Shown piece by piece: positions 52,640 through 62,352 of a stretch of DNA of 64,000 bases. The stretch's first letter is position 1. The number at the start of each line of letters is the position of its first letter. Made by a program: the position numbers and the translations under genes. This DNA is from Aquimarina spinulae (GTDB lineage Bacteria > Bacteroidota > Bacteroidia > Flavobacteriales > Flavobacteriaceae), in contig NZ_CALSBP010000001.1 in NCBI RefSeq assembly GCF_943373825.1, positions 124,001-188,000 on the forward strand, written 5' to 3'. The notes under the pieces are model-generated. The model saw only the letters and a list, made by a program, of their open reading frames with translations, was not told the origin of the DNA and did not search any database.

Positions 52640-53200
52640 ATGAAGTTTAATAAAAAGAACATCTCCAATGTGATTTTTGCAATCATATTGGTATTATTTT
52701 TTATTCCTAATACCAGGGGAATGATGCAGATATTTTTAACCAGAATTTTCTCTTTCAGCCCGGGGATAGTAAAAGTAGAAGAAAGAGCACAGGTAGCATC
52801 ATATGATTGGAAATTACATGGAGTAAATACTGAATCTACTAATTTTAATATAGCTAAAGATAAAGTCGTTTTAATTAATTATTGGGCTACATGGTGCCCT
52901 CCTTGTATAGCAGAAATGCCTTCTTTGCAAAAATTATATAATGATTATAAAGATGAAGTAGTATTTCTCTTTGTAACTACAGACGATGATCCAGAATTAA
53001 ATAAGTTTATGAAGAATAAAAACTATAGTTATCCTATCTATAGATCATTATCAGAACACCCAAAACCTTTTGTGAGTAAAACAATACCTGCAACTTACCT
53101 GTTGGATAAAAAAGGAAACATTATTATTGATAAAGTTGGTGCAGCAGACTGGAACAGTACCAAAGTAAGAGAAACTATCGATAATCTATTAGCCGAATAG
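52640..53200 (+). CDS. TlpA-like membrane-anchored thioredoxin
   Basis: 186 residues. N-terminal anchor (VIFAIILVLFFIPNTRGMMQIF), then a thioredoxin fold with KVVLINYWATWCPPCIAEMPSL (WCPPC), VFLFVTTDDDPELNKFM and cis-Pro TIPATYLLDKKGNI. Periplasm-facing thiol reductase such as those serving cytochrome c or outer-membrane protein maturation. Convergent with crtZ; only 3 bp lie between the two stops, so no separate terminator fits between them. Confidence 0.92.
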   Translation: MKFNKKNISNVIFAIILVLFFIPNTRGMMQIFLTRIFSFSPGIVKVEERAQVASYDWKLHGVNTESTNFNIAKDKVVLINYWATWCPPCIAEMPSLQKLYNDYKDEVVFLFVTTDDDPELNKFMKNKNYSYPIYRSLSEHPKPFVSKTIPATYLLDKKGNIIIDKVGAADWNSTKVRETIDNLLAE

Positions 53201-53203
53201 AAT

Positions 53204-53671
53204 CTAATTTTTAAAATATTTAAAAGGAACCACCAACATACCAAAACATTCTCCTTTTTCTTTTTTTATATTTTTATGATGCATTTTATGAGCTCTTCTT
53301 ACTCCTTTGGCGTACCAACTCTTCGTATTTCTGAATAGTTTGAAACGTTGATGTATAAAAATATCATGTACAACAAAATAAGCAATACCATAAGCTAGAA
53401 TACCCAGGCCTATCGCTCTGCCTACCCAAAATGTTTGGGCGTCGTGAAATAAAATACAAGACATACTAACAATAGCATAGAATACAAAGAATAAATCATT
53501 GCGTTCCCACCAACTGTCATGATCCTTATGATGATGATCCTTATGTAAGGACCACAAAAAACCATGCATTACATATTTGTGAGTAAACCAGGCCATAAAC
53601 TCCATAATAGAGAAGGCAGCAAGAAAAACTAATATTTGGATAAAAATTTTCACAACATAGGTTTTATACAA
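53204..53671 (-). CDS. crtZ: Beta-carotene hydroxylase
   Basis: 155 residues, fatty-acid-hydroxylase-type membrane di-iron enzyme. Histidine clusters in the CrtZ order: HKYVMHGFLWSLHKDHHHKD (~32-51), HDIFIHQRFKLF and HKMHHK. Three to four membrane segments lie between. Adds 3/3'-hydroxyls to beta-carotene, giving zeaxanthin, the common pigment of marine Flavobacteriaceae. Last gene of the reverse-strand carotenoid operon; 8 bp after crtB. Confidence 0.94.
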   Translation of the reverse strand: MYKTYVVKIFIQILVFLAAFSIMEFMAWFTHKYVMHGFLWSLHKDHHHKDHDSWWERNDLFFVFYAIVSMSCILFHDAQTFWVGRAIGLGILAYGIAYFVVHDIFIHQRFKLFRNTKSWYAKGVRRAHKMHHKNIKKEKGECFGMLVVPFKYFKN

Positions 53672-53679
53672 AAATACGG

Positions 53680-54519
53680 CTAAATTAAGTTTAATCGATA
53701 GTCGAAATACGATTTTGCTAATAATCCAAATTTTTGATAATTAGACACTCGTATACGTGTGCTTTTTATTTCTAAAGAAGGGGTTTTTTTAAGCTTATTT
53801 AATAATTTTTTATAATAAACGAATGCAGTATATACCCCAAGTTTTGCTTCAACAGGAAGCTTTAGGATACCTTGTAACGCTTTATTAAAATCCTCTTCTA
53901 TTTCTTTAATAATTTTAAGCTTAGAATCTTCATCGAGTTCGTTTAAATTTAGATTCGGAAAATAGGTTCTATTAAGATCTTCAAAATCTGCTTTTAGATC
54001 CCGTAAAAAATTAACCTTCTGAAAAGCAGAACCCAAATGCATTGCGCTTTGCTTTAAATTAGCATACTTTTCGGCATCTCCATTCACAAAAACTTTCAAA
54101 CACATTAATCCAACTACATCTGCCGATCCATAAATATAATCTTTGTATTCCTGATCTGTTAAATATTTGGTTTTATGTAAATCTAGTCGCATACTTTTCA
54201 TGAATGCTTCATATAGCTCTGGATTAATGTTATATTGATGAACCGTCTTTTGAAAAGAATTAAGAATAGGATTTAAGCTAATCCTATTTTTGATTGCTTT
54301 GTACATTTCTTCTTCAAAATCATTAAATAATTTCTCTTTATCATACTCATGAAATGTATCTACAATTTCATCTGCAAATCTCACAAAACCATAAATATTG
54401 TATATATCCTGTCGTATAGAGCCTGATAACATTTTTGAAGCAAGCGAAAATGATGTACTATACGAATTCGTAACAATTTTGCTACAACTTTGCGATACAG
54501 TATCAAAAATAGACTTCAT
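53680..54519 (-). CDS. crtB: Phytoene synthase
   Basis: 279 residues of the squalene/phytoene synthase family. DxxxD-type motifs: GFVRFADEIVDTF (~46-58) and AFQKVNFLRDLKADF (~166-180), plus YIYGSADVVGLMCLKVF. Condenses two geranylgeranyl-PP molecules into phytoene. Located 30 bp after crtI and 8 bp before crtZ in the same operon. No cyclase (crtY) is visible in the window, so beta-carotene formation needs a gene elsewhere. Confidence 0.94.
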   Translation of the reverse strand: MKSIFDTVSQSCSKIVTNSYSTSFSLASKMLSGSIRQDIYNIYGFVRFADEIVDTFHEYDKEKLFNDFEEEMYKAIKNRISLNPILNSFQKTVHQYNINPELYEAFMKSMRLDLHKTKYLTDQEYKDYIYGSADVVGLMCLKVFVNGDAEKYANLKQSAMHLGSAFQKVNFLRDLKADFEDLNRTYFPNLNLNELDEDSKLKIIKEIEEDFNKALQGILKLPVEAKLGVYTAFVYYKKLLNKLKKTPSLEIKSTRIRVSNYQKFGLLAKSYFDYRLNLI

Positions 54520-54549
54520 AGAATAGAGTTTATGGTTTAATTAAGTTTG

Positions 54550-56046
54550 TTATGTTGGTATACCGTGTTTTAACTTTTTATCGTACTGGTAATGATTCTG
54601 GATTAATCCTGCAACCAGTTTTCCCGAAATCAAAGATGGGGGTACACCCGGACCAGGAACAGTAAGTTGCCCGGTAAAAAATAGATCTTGTACTTTTTTA
54701 CTTTTTAATTTAGGTCTAAGGAAAGCAGTTTGTAAAAGTGTATTGGCCATCCCGTATGCATTTCCTTTGTAGGAATTATACTTCTTTATAAAGTCTTTAA
54801 TACAAAAGGACTCTTTAAAGATAATGTTATTCCTAACATTTTGATTTGTAAGTGCTTCAAAACGAGCTATAATTTTATCAAAATAACGCTCTCTTAGTTC
54901 ATTGGTATCTTCTATTCCTGGAGCTAATGGGATAAGGAAAAACCCATTTTCTTTACCTTCGGGAGCAGATTTTGGATCTGTTAAAGAAGTGAAATTAGCA
55001 TAAAACAAAGGGTCTTCAGTCCATTTGGGAGTGTCATAAATATCTTTGGTATGTTGTTCAAAATCGGTATCAAAAAATAAATTATGATGGTTAATATTTT
55101 GTAATTTTTTATCAAATCCCACGTAGAAGAGGAGAGAAGAAGGAGCAAAAGTTTTGCGCTCCCAATATTTTTCAGAATATTGTCGATACTCTGGTGCTAA
55201 TAATGTTTCTCCGTGATGATAATCTGCTCCGCATAATACAATATCAGCATCTATTTTTTCGGCATTTACAATAATACCTTTAGCGCAATTGTTTTCGGTT
55301 ACTATTTTTTCGACAGTTGCATTGGTACGAATGGTGACACCTAGTGATCTGGCCAATTCTTCAATCCCTTCTATTACACTATACATTCCACCTCTGGGAT
55401 GCCAGGTTCCCAGTCCAAAATCTGCATAGTTCATAAAACTATAAAAAGCTGGAGTATCACTGGGTTTGGCACCTAAGAATAATACAGGGAACTCTAGAAT
55501 TTGGACTAACTTTTTACTTTTAAAATCTTTACGAATCTCTTTAGAAATGGTACTAAAAAATTGACCTACCTTTAAAAGTGTTTCTTTTGTAACAAGTTCT
55601 AATAAAGAAACTCCTGGCCGATACACCAAATCTTTAATTGCAATCTCATAATTATTCTGTGCAGTTTTGATGAATTTTTGTAGTTTAACCGAACTTCCTT
55701 TTTCTTCAGTTTCAAAGGTTTCGTATATTTTTTCTAAAGAATCACCAATCGTAATACTTTCATTATTCTTAAAAAAAACTTTGTAGGCAGGATGTAATTT
55801 ATCTATCGTATAATAATCAGAGGCAGACTTATCAAAATCCTTAAAAAAACGTTCAAATACATCAGGCATCCAATACCAGGAGGGACCAGTATCGAATGTA
55901 AACCCTTCTTTTTTTAATTGCCCGGCTCTACCACCAATCGTTGCATTTTTTTCAAAAATAGTTACATCATATCCTGATTTAGCTAGATAGCACGATGCAG
56001 AAAGCGATGAAAACCCAGAACCGATGATTACTATCTTTTTAGACAT
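54550..56046 (-). CDS. crtI: Phytoene desaturase
   Basis: 498 residues. N-terminal FAD-binding IGSGFSSLSASCYLAKSGYDVTIFEKN (~6-32), ATIGGRAGQ, and GPSWYWMPDVFERFF; C-terminal bacterial-type desaturase signature FLRPKLKSKKVQDLFFTGQLTVPGPGVPPSLISGKLVAGLI. Introduces double bonds in phytoene to form lycopene. Follows the MerR/B12-type regulator by 19 bp and precedes crtB in the same operon. Confidence 0.95.
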   Translation of the reverse strand: MSKKIVIIGSGFSSLSASCYLAKSGYDVTIFEKNATIGGRAGQLKKEGFTFDTGPSWYWMPDVFERFFKDFDKSASDYYTIDKLHPAYKVFFKNNESITIGDSLEKIYETFETEEKGSSVKLQKFIKTAQNNYEIAIKDLVYRPGVSLLELVTKETLLKVGQFFSTISKEIRKDFKSKKLVQILEFPVLFLGAKPSDTPAFYSFMNYADFGLGTWHPRGGMYSVIEGIEELARSLGVTIRTNATVEKIVTENNCAKGIIVNAEKIDADIVLCGADYHHGETLLAPEYRQYSEKYWERKTFAPSSLLFYVGFDKKLQNINHHNLFFDTDFEQHTKDIYDTPKWTEDPLFYANFTSLTDPKSAPEGKENGFFLIPLAPGIEDTNELRERYFDKIIARFEALTNQNVRNNIIFKESFCIKDFIKKYNSYKGNAYGMANTLLQTAFLRPKLKSKKVQDLFFTGQLTVPGPGVPPSLISGKLVAGLIQNHYQYDKKLKHGIPT

Positions 56047-56065
56047 AACTGAAACAATTATAAAA

Positions 56066-56962
56066 TTAAAGCTCAGAAATTAATGAGCTAATCGATTCAA
56101 AATAGCGATGGTTGTGCCCCGTATGATTAGAAATATGCATGATTTGTTTGCCTAACATCCATAGCTCATTGACTCTATTGGCGCATACAATTGTATTAAA
56201 ATCTTCAAGGTATTTTTTGATATTGTCTTTTTCTGGTCTAATAGTAAAATACGATATGAACACAACATCATCATGAAAAGAAAGCATATTAGGTAAACTA
56301 TCTAAAGGAATGCTTGGACCCAGGTAGATAGCCTTATATCCATGCAATAGTATTTCGTAATTAATATATAACAAGCCTAATTCATGTATTTCATTTTCTG
56401 GAAGAAACAAAATAAAAGCCCTATCGGTTTTGGTAGGTTTAGAATATTGAAGCTTTTCAATATTTAGTAATAGCTTCTGCTTTATTAAATTAGAAACAAA
56501 ATGCTCATGTGCAGGACTAATGGTATTTGTCTGCCATAATAATCCTATTTCTTTTAATAAAGGAATAAAAACATCAACAAAAATTTCTTTAAAATTTCTT
56601 TTACTTTCTAGTTGAGAATATGTCTCTAAAAATAATCCGAGATCATAATTTAACATTGCAATTTTAAAGGAGTTTATAGCTTGATTTTTAACGCTATTGT
56701 CAGATACTATACTTCTTACATATTCATTAATTTCTTCTGTATCTAATTTAGAAATTCTGGATATTTTGTACCCACTGTTTACCAAATAAGTAACATTAAG
56801 TAATTTTTGAAGGTTTTTTAAATTGTATGTCCTTATGTTGGTATCAGTACGATCAGGAGAAAGTAGATTATATCTTTTTTCCCATATTCTTATAGTGTGT
56901 GCTTTTACACCACAAAGATTCTCTAAATCTTTAATACTGAATGTTTGTTTAATATTGTTCAC
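56066..56962 (-). CDS. CarH/LitR-like MerR regulator with B12-binding domain
   Basis: 298 residues from a GTG at 56962, chosen because the MerR domain begins there; the frame is open further upstream but not family-like. MerR HTH ~7-75 (FSIKDLENLCGVKAHTIRIWEKRYNLL), four-helix cap with W143..E153-H154 (LLWQ..SPAHEHFVSN), and a Rossmann-like B12 fold with E-x-H-x-x-G (EIHELG, H193 as lower axial ligand). In TtCarH the residue after the Trp is His132, the light-state upper ligand; here it is Gln144. Represses carotenoid genes in the dark in related systems. First gene of the crtIBZ operon. Confidence 0.88.
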   Translation of the reverse strand: MNNIKQTFSIKDLENLCGVKAHTIRIWEKRYNLLSPDRTDTNIRTYNLKNLQKLLNVTYLVNSGYKISRISKLDTEEINEYVRSIVSDNSVKNQAINSFKIAMLNYDLGLFLETYSQLESKRNFKEIFVDVFIPLLKEIGLLWQTNTISPAHEHFVSNLIKQKLLLNIEKLQYSKPTKTDRAFILFLPENEIHELGLLYINYEILLHGYKAIYLGPSIPLDSLPNMLSFHDDVVFISYFTIRPEKDNIKKYLEDFNTIVCANRVNELWMLGKQIMHISNHTGHNHRYFESISSLISEL

Positions 56963-56983
56963 TTTTTTTTGTAAATTGTTAAA

Positions 56984-56991
56984 CAAAACTA
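56984..56991 (-). promoter_or_regulatory. Candidate -7 element (TAGTTTTG on the reverse strand) of the carotenoid operon
   Basis: TAnnTTTG match 22 bp before the GTG of the CarH-like gene; predicted start near 56977. The nearest TTTG box (57016-57019) is 24 bp away, a loose spacing. Confidence 0.35.
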
Positions 56992-57040
56992 AGCAAAAGA
57001 AAGCACTTTTTTTTTCAAAATTTGTTAAAATAGTACCTTT

Positions 57041-57062
57041 AATCGTTAAAAAACTAACGATT
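57041..57062. promoter_or_regulatory. Inverted repeat AATCGTTA-N6-TAACGATT, candidate CarH operator
   Basis: Perfect 8-bp arms, ~50 bp upstream of the putative -7 box of the carotenoid operon. Further GTTAA-type motifs lie on both sides (57023-57028 and 57072-57077), as expected for a tetrameric MerR-type regulator with several DNA contacts. Confidence 0.45.
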
Positions 57063-57182
57063 TTTAGCAATGTGTTAATAATAACTAGGAACTAATAGTA
57101 TAATATTACCATAGTTTTGTGGTATTTAATTCATTGTAAATCTTACTTACATAATGTTACTTCTGTTCTGCGGTAAGAAGGT

Positions 57183-57740
57183 TTAAAAGAAAAAAATAGA
57201 AACATTAGTTTTTAAGAAACGTAAAGCCTTGCTAATGTGAATTTCGACAGTTTTAGTAGAAATGCCTAGAATATCAGCTATTTCCTTGTGCTTTTTTTGC
57301 TCTAAACGACTGAGTTTAAATACTTCTCTGCATTTTTTAGGAAGTTGTTCGATAGCCTTTTCGAGTTTTAACCAATCAGAGTCTAATTGATTTTCTTCTT
57401 CACTGTTATACATCTCAAATATAGCTTCCCATCTTAGAGAATCTAAAGCATCGTATTCTTTTTTTTGTTGCCGTAAATGCATTAGAAATTCATTATGACA
57501 AGCTCTGAAAAGATAATTCTTTAAGGATGAAGTAATTCGTAAAGTTGATTTTTTTTCCCAAAGTCTAAGCAAAACATTTTGTACCAGATCCTCGGATAAC
57601 GACGAATTATTAGAAAGCTTATAAACGTAATTATACAACCAGGAATAATATTGATTAAATATTATTTTGTAGCTGTCTTGATTTCCGTCTGTAAGCCCCT
57701 GAATCAGTAATTTTTCTATGTTTTGACTATCTTTTTTCAT
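57183..57740 (-). CDS. FecI-like ECF sigma factor
   Basis: 185 residues from the ATG at 57740 (an upstream in-frame ATG at 57752 is possible). Sigma-2 ~20-85 (YKIIFNQYYSWLYNYVYKLSNNSSLSEDLVQNVLLRLWEKKS, SLKNYLFRACHNEFL), sigma-4 ~125-175 (LEKAIEQLPKKCREVFKLSRLEQKKHKEIADILGISTKTVEIHISKAL). Expected to be held by the FecR-like protein encoded divergently and to activate the adjoining TonB receptor gene. Bacteroidota FecI sigma factors commonly sit next to FecR like this. Confidence 0.94.
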   Translation of the reverse strand: MKKDSQNIEKLLIQGLTDGNQDSYKIIFNQYYSWLYNYVYKLSNNSSLSEDLVQNVLLRLWEKKSTLRITSSLKNYLFRACHNEFLMHLRQQKKEYDALDSLRWEAIFEMYNSEEENQLDSDWLKLEKAIEQLPKKCREVFKLSRLEQKKHKEIADILGISTKTVEIHISKALRFLKTNVSIFFF

Positions 57741-57828
57741 TATAAAAATCACGGACTAAATTAAAAAAAATAAAATAAAGTAGGGGATTTATAGGTTTTC
57801 TGCATCTTTTAAATAGAAAAAATGAAGA

Positions 57829-58995
57829 ATGGATAATTATTTAACAGTAATTAAAAAATACCTGGAAGGAGATATTTCGCCATCAGATAGAGAAGCATTG
57901 CAACAATGGCTGACCCAAGACCCTGAACATGAAATCCTTTTTAAGCAAGAAATAAAGAATTGGTATGTGACAAACGAAGAGCTGCCGGCAGATCCAAATT
58001 TTGCGTATAATCGTTTCTTACATGCTATTGATAAAAAAGAAGCTAAAGTAATTAAACCAAAATCATGGTCTAGGATAGTAAAATATGCAGCGGTTTTGGG
58101 AGGAGTACTTCTTGGGGGGTATTATTATACTACGCAGAGTGTTTCTACTGTTACAACAAATTCTGGTGTTGTCGAAGCTAATCCTTTGCCTGTAGATAAA
58201 ATTAAAATTGTTCAGGCAGATGGTACAGTCACGTATACAGATTTTAATGATAAAGCAGATATTATAAATGCAAAAGGTAATTTGATTGGTAAAAAAGATC
58301 AGGATCAATTTATTGTCCAGCCAGAGAGCGAGATAACCGAAACCAGATATATAGAAATCTCTATCCCCAAAGGAAAATTGTTTCAACTCACATTATCCGA
58401 CGGAACCAAAGTATGGTTAAATGCGGCTAGTAGTCTAAAATTTCCACAACATTTTACATCTACAAAAGAAAACAGAATGGTATATCTAAAAGGAGAAGCT
58501 TTTTTTGATGTTACCAAAAATAAAGCACAACCGTTTATCGTAAAAACAGAAACTATAGATGTAGAAGTTTTAGGAACCCAGTTTAATGTATCGTCTTATG
58601 CCGAAGATACCACAGTGAAAACAACTTTGGTAGAAGGTGCTGTAGTTGTTAATGATCAAAATGAGAATACAAACTCATTACAGCTAGTACCTAACGATCA
58701 GGCAATTTTTAGCAAGGATAAAATGGTTATGCATAAACAAAAGGTAAATACATCATTATATACTTCGTGGATGGATAAAAAGATTATACTGCAAAACGAA
58801 CCTTTTATAGATGCATTTAAAAGGATAGAACGCAGCTATGATGTCTCGATAACAAGTCATAACAAAAGATTAAACAATACACGTTTTACAGGAGAATTTG
58901 ATGTAGAGAATATCGAAGAAATCCTGAGAACATTTTCAGAAACTTTAAAATTTACATATGAAATAAAAGGTAAGGACATTATAATCAATCCGTAA
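57829..58995 (+). CDS. FecR-family anti-sigma factor
   Basis: 388 residues. Cytosolic N-terminus (~1-80, LEGDISPSDREALQQWLTQDPEHEILF), a transmembrane helix ~83-103 (IVKYAAVLGGVLLGGYYYT), and a periplasmic part with the FecR domain (ISIPKGKLFQLTLSDGTKVWLNAASSLKFPQHF, GEAFFDVTKNKAQPFIVKTETIDVEVLGTQFNV) and a C-terminal STN-binding-type DUF4974 (NEPFIDAFKRIERSYDVSI, TRFTGEFDVENIEEILRTFSETL). Transduces signal from the TonB receptor to the FecI-like sigma factor. The receptor gene follows 84 bp later. Confidence 0.94.
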   Translation: MDNYLTVIKKYLEGDISPSDREALQQWLTQDPEHEILFKQEIKNWYVTNEELPADPNFAYNRFLHAIDKKEAKVIKPKSWSRIVKYAAVLGGVLLGGYYYTTQSVSTVTTNSGVVEANPLPVDKIKIVQADGTVTYTDFNDKADIINAKGNLIGKKDQDQFIVQPESEITETRYIEISIPKGKLFQLTLSDGTKVWLNAASSLKFPQHFTSTKENRMVYLKGEAFFDVTKNKAQPFIVKTETIDVEVLGTQFNVSSYAEDTTVKTTLVEGAVVVNDQNENTNSLQLVPNDQAIFSKDKMVMHKQKVNTSLYTSWMDKKIILQNEPFIDAFKRIERSYDVSITSHNKRLNNTRFTGEFDVENIEEILRTFSETLKFTYEIKGKDIIINP

Positions 58996-59002
58996 AAAAA
59001 AA

Positions 59003-59022
59003 GGAAGTGCTGCTACACTTCC
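59003..59022 (+). other. Hairpin between fecR-like and receptor genes
   Basis: GGAAGTG-CTGCTA-CACTTCC (59003-59022), 7-bp perfect stem, no T tract. Could cause partial termination or protect mRNA ends between FecR and the highly expressed receptor. Confidence 0.45.
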
Positions 59023-59079
59023 CTTACTGATTCGATTATTATTTAACTGAGTACTTAACAATCAAAACTTTTCAAAAAT

Positions 59080-62000
59080 ATGAAAAAAATGGGTAATCGT
59101 GCGCTATTTTCACACCTAGCGTGCCAATCAATTGTATTAAAAATGAAACTCACACTAGTTCTGTTTAGTTTTTCCATCTTTCAAATGATGGCAACTTCTG
59201 GCTTTTCACAAGGCAAAATAGAACTTGATTTCGAGGAAACACCGTTATTAGAGGTTCTCGAAGAAATTAAAAGTCAAACATCATATAAGTTTTTTTACAT
59301 TAATGATGAGGTAAATTTAAATCAAAGGGCTACAATCCAGGTTAATAAAGAAACTCTGGATAAAGTTCTTGAACTTTTGTTTGACAATACAGATATCTCA
59401 TATTCTATTATCGGAAAACAAGTAATACTGAAAAAAACTCATGTACTCAATGAGCAGATAAAGCTACAACGCGAAATTAAGGGAAATGTCAAAGATTCTA
59501 ATGGAAATCCATTACCAGGAGCAAATGTATTGGTAAAAGGAACCACGATCGGAGCCCAAACAGATTTTGACGGTAATTTTGCAATTAATGTATCAGGAGA
59601 AAACAATACATTGATTGTTTCTTATATTGGTTTTGAAACTACAGAAGTAGATGTAACAGCTAAAGATTTTATAGAGATAGTATTAAAAGATGCAGCGGCA
59701 CAATTAGATGATGTAATTCTTGTAGGATCCAGAAACCCTAGTCGTACTGCTACAGAGACTGCCGTGCCAATTGATGTTATTGATATCACTCAGATGGCTA
59801 CCCAGGGACCACAAACAACGATTAATGAAATTTTAAATTATGCAGCCCCTTCGTTTACATCGCAAACCCAAACTGTTTCTGATGGGACAGATCATATCGA
59901 TCCGGCTTCTTTACGTGGTTTAGGACCTGATCAGGTTTTGGTATTAATTAACGGAAAAAGAAGGCACAATACTTCATTGGTTAATGTAAATGGTACAGTA
60001 GGAGCGGGTAGTGTAGGTACAGATATGAATGCAATACCTACTGCTGCTATTCAAAGAATTGAAGTCTTACGAGATGGAGCTGCAGCTCAATATGGTTCTG
60101 ATGCGATTGCTGGCGTGATTAATATTGTACTGAAAAAAGCAACCGGAAAATTAGATTTAACCCTTACCACTGGAGCTAATTTTAGTGAAAACTCTAATCA
60201 GTTTGATGGAGGCAGTGATGGAGAGAAAGTAAAACTGGAAGCAAATTACGGATTGGCATTAGGAGAAAATGGAGGATTTATCAATTTTACAGGATCACTT
60301 TCTACCAGAGAACCGGCATTACGTAATCGTGACTATCAAGGAGATATTTTTAAAGGATTTCATGGTGCAGAACGTGTTTTTGCTGCAGGAGGAGGAAATG
60401 TATCAGAAATGACACTGGCAGATTATCAAACTGCTGCTCAAGGAATCTCATATCTGGATCAGAGTGTAAAGGATCAGATTGCTGCTTTAGATGTAAATAA
60501 TCCTGCAGATGTAGATACCTTCAGAGGATTATTGGATATCGATGTTGATGAGGCAGAATTGACAGCTCGTGGATTAACACGTTCAGATTTTAGATTTAAA
60601 GTAGGTACAGCTAAATTGAGAGAAGGAAAATTCTTTGCCAATATGTCTATCCCTCTAAGTGATGATGCCGAAATTTATAGTTTTGGTGGGATTAGCTACC
60701 GACAAGGGCTGGCATCTGGATTTTACAGAAGACCAGCACAAGGAGATGGTAGGGCTAATACACCAGCATTTCCCAATGGGTTCTTACCTAATATAGGAAC
60801 AGATATTGTTGACAAATCAATCGCTCTTGGAATTAAAGGTAAAATTAAGGATTGGAGTGTAGATTTCTCGAATACATATGGGATCAATACTTTTGACATC
60901 ACTGTTGGTAATTCTAGTAATGGAACTTTGGGCGTTGCAACACCCAGAACCTTTGATGCAGGGGCATTAAGTTTTATGCAGAATACGACTAACCTGGATA
61001 TTAGTAAGTTTCATGAAGATGTTTTTGAAGGATTTAATGTGGCAATGGGAGCAGAGTACAAAGTAGAAAACTACTCGATTACAGCAGGAGAAGAAGCTTC
61101 ATATACCAGCTATGATATTAACGGAAACCCCGTAACCAGTACTACTCCCGATAATCAATTAGTTCGAAATAATTTTACGGGAGCTGTACTTGGTGGAGGT
61201 TCACAAGTATTTAGAGGATATGACCCGAATAACGAAACCGATAAATATAGAAATAGTATTGCCGGTTATATTGATCTCGAAGTTGATTTTACAAAGCAAT
61301 GGTTAGTTAGTTTAGCAGGAAGATATGAGAATTACTCTGATTTTGGAGATACGTTTAACTATAAACTAGCCACCCGATACAAGATATCGAATAATTTTTC
61401 GGTTAGAGGAGCCAATAGTACAGGATTTAGAGCGCCATCATTACATCAGCAATTTTTTAGTAGAACCAGTACAGTATTTGTAGATAATCAACCTTTCGAA
61501 CAAGGTACGTTTACTAATGATAGTAGGGCAGCAACTTTAATTGGGATTGCAAAATTGAAAGAAGAAACCTCTGATAGTTATAGTATTGGACTTACGGCAA
61601 AAATCCAGAATTTTACAATTACTGCAGATGCCTATCTAATTAATATAGACGATAGAATTGTATATAGCGGTAGTTTCGGGAATGGAGGAGATGCAGAGCT
61701 TACCCAGATATTTGAGGATGCAGGAGCTACCAGCGCACGTTTCTTTGTGAATGCAATTGATACCAAATCTCAAGGTATAGATGTTGTGGTTTCTCACAAA
61801 GCTAATTTTGGAGAAAATGCAACACTGAAAAATGATTTATCGGCAACCTTTGCCGAAACTGAAGTAGAGGAGATTAGAGTCCCTGCCAGAATTGCTAATG
61901 CGGGTCAGGGAGGAAACTTCTTTGATGCACAGGAAGAAGCTTTTTTAACGTTGGCGCAACCCAGAGCAAAGGTAAGCCTTACCAATGCATTGTCTATCGG

Positions 62001-62322
62001 AAGATATAATGTGTTATTAAGAAACGTATTCTTTGGAGAAGTAACCGACCCAGATGATTTTAATGGAGATCCAAGAGTTGAAGGAACTGTGGTTAGTGAT
62101 GATGCTGTTTATGGAGGGAAAATCGTAACCGATCTTTCCGTTTCTGCAAAGATTTTTGAAAACCTTAATGTCACCATAGGAGCCAATAATTTGTTAGATA
62201 TATATCCAGATGAAAATAGAGCAGGAGGAACTGCAGGGGATCAGTTTGTGTATTCCCGAAGAACATCACAATTTGGATATTCAGGAAGATTCTTATTTGC
62301 AAGAATTTATTTTAGCCTATAG
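59080..62322 (+). CDS. TonB-dependent transducer receptor with STN domain
   Basis: 1080 residues. Signal region to ~44 (LTLVLFSFSIFQMMATSGFSQ), STN signalling domain ~46-118 (IELDFEETPLLEVLEEIKSQTSYKFFYIN), carboxypeptidase-like regulatory domain ~133-205 (GNVKDSNGNPLPGANVLVKGT, TDFDGNFAINV), plug ~220-350 (ASLRGLGPDQVLVLINGKRRHNTSLVN, IEVLRDGAAAQYGSDAIAGVINIVLKK) and a 22-strand-type barrel ending FARIYFSL. STN and the FecI/FecR partners indicate a surface-signalling receptor. No SusD-like gene follows, so it is not a classic SusC. The ligand is unknown. Confidence 0.94.
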   Translation: MKKMGNRALFSHLACQSIVLKMKLTLVLFSFSIFQMMATSGFSQGKIELDFEETPLLEVLEEIKSQTSYKFFYINDEVNLNQRATIQVNKETLDKVLELLFDNTDISYSIIGKQVILKKTHVLNEQIKLQREIKGNVKDSNGNPLPGANVLVKGTTIGAQTDFDGNFAINVSGENNTLIVSYIGFETTEVDVTAKDFIEIVLKDAAAQLDDVILVGSRNPSRTATETAVPIDVIDITQMATQGPQTTINEILNYAAPSFTSQTQTVSDGTDHIDPASLRGLGPDQVLVLINGKRRHNTSLVNVNGTVGAGSVGTDMNAIPTAAIQRIEVLRDGAAAQYGSDAIAGVINIVLKKATGKLDLTLTTGANFSENSNQFDGGSDGEKVKLEANYGLALGENGGFINFTGSLSTREPALRNRDYQGDIFKGFHGAERVFAAGGGNVSEMTLADYQTAAQGISYLDQSVKDQIAALDVNNPADVDTFRGLLDIDVDEAELTARGLTRSDFRFKVGTAKLREGKFFANMSIPLSDDAEIYSFGGISYRQGLASGFYRRPAQGDGRANTPAFPNGFLPNIGTDIVDKSIALGIKGKIKDWSVDFSNTYGINTFDITVGNSSNGTLGVATPRTFDAGALSFMQNTTNLDISKFHEDVFEGFNVAMGAEYKVENYSITAGEEASYTSYDINGNPVTSTTPDNQLVRNNFTGAVLGGGSQVFRGYDPNNETDKYRNSIAGYIDLEVDFTKQWLVSLAGRYENYSDFGDTFNYKLATRYKISNNFSVRGANSTGFRAPSLHQQFFSRTSTVFVDNQPFEQGTFTNDSRAATLIGIAKLKEETSDSYSIGLTAKIQNFTITADAYLINIDDRIVYSGSFGNGGDAELTQIFEDAGATSARFFVNAIDTKSQGIDVVVSHKANFGENATLKNDLSATFAETEVEEIRVPARIANAGQGGNFFDAQEEAFLTLAQPRAKVSLTNALSIGRYNVLLRNVFFGEVTDPDDFNGDPRVEGTVVSDDAVYGGKIVTDLSVSAKIFENLNVTIGANNLLDIYPDENRAGGTAGDQFVYSRRTSQFGYSGRFLFARIYFSL

Positions 62323-62352
62323 TTGAGTTTGTATTATTAGTTTAGTACAATA

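Noticed and set aside
59080..62322. SusC/RagA starch-type receptor
   Set aside because: No SusD-like lipoprotein follows, and the STN domain with FecI/FecR neighbours points to a signalling TonB receptor instead.
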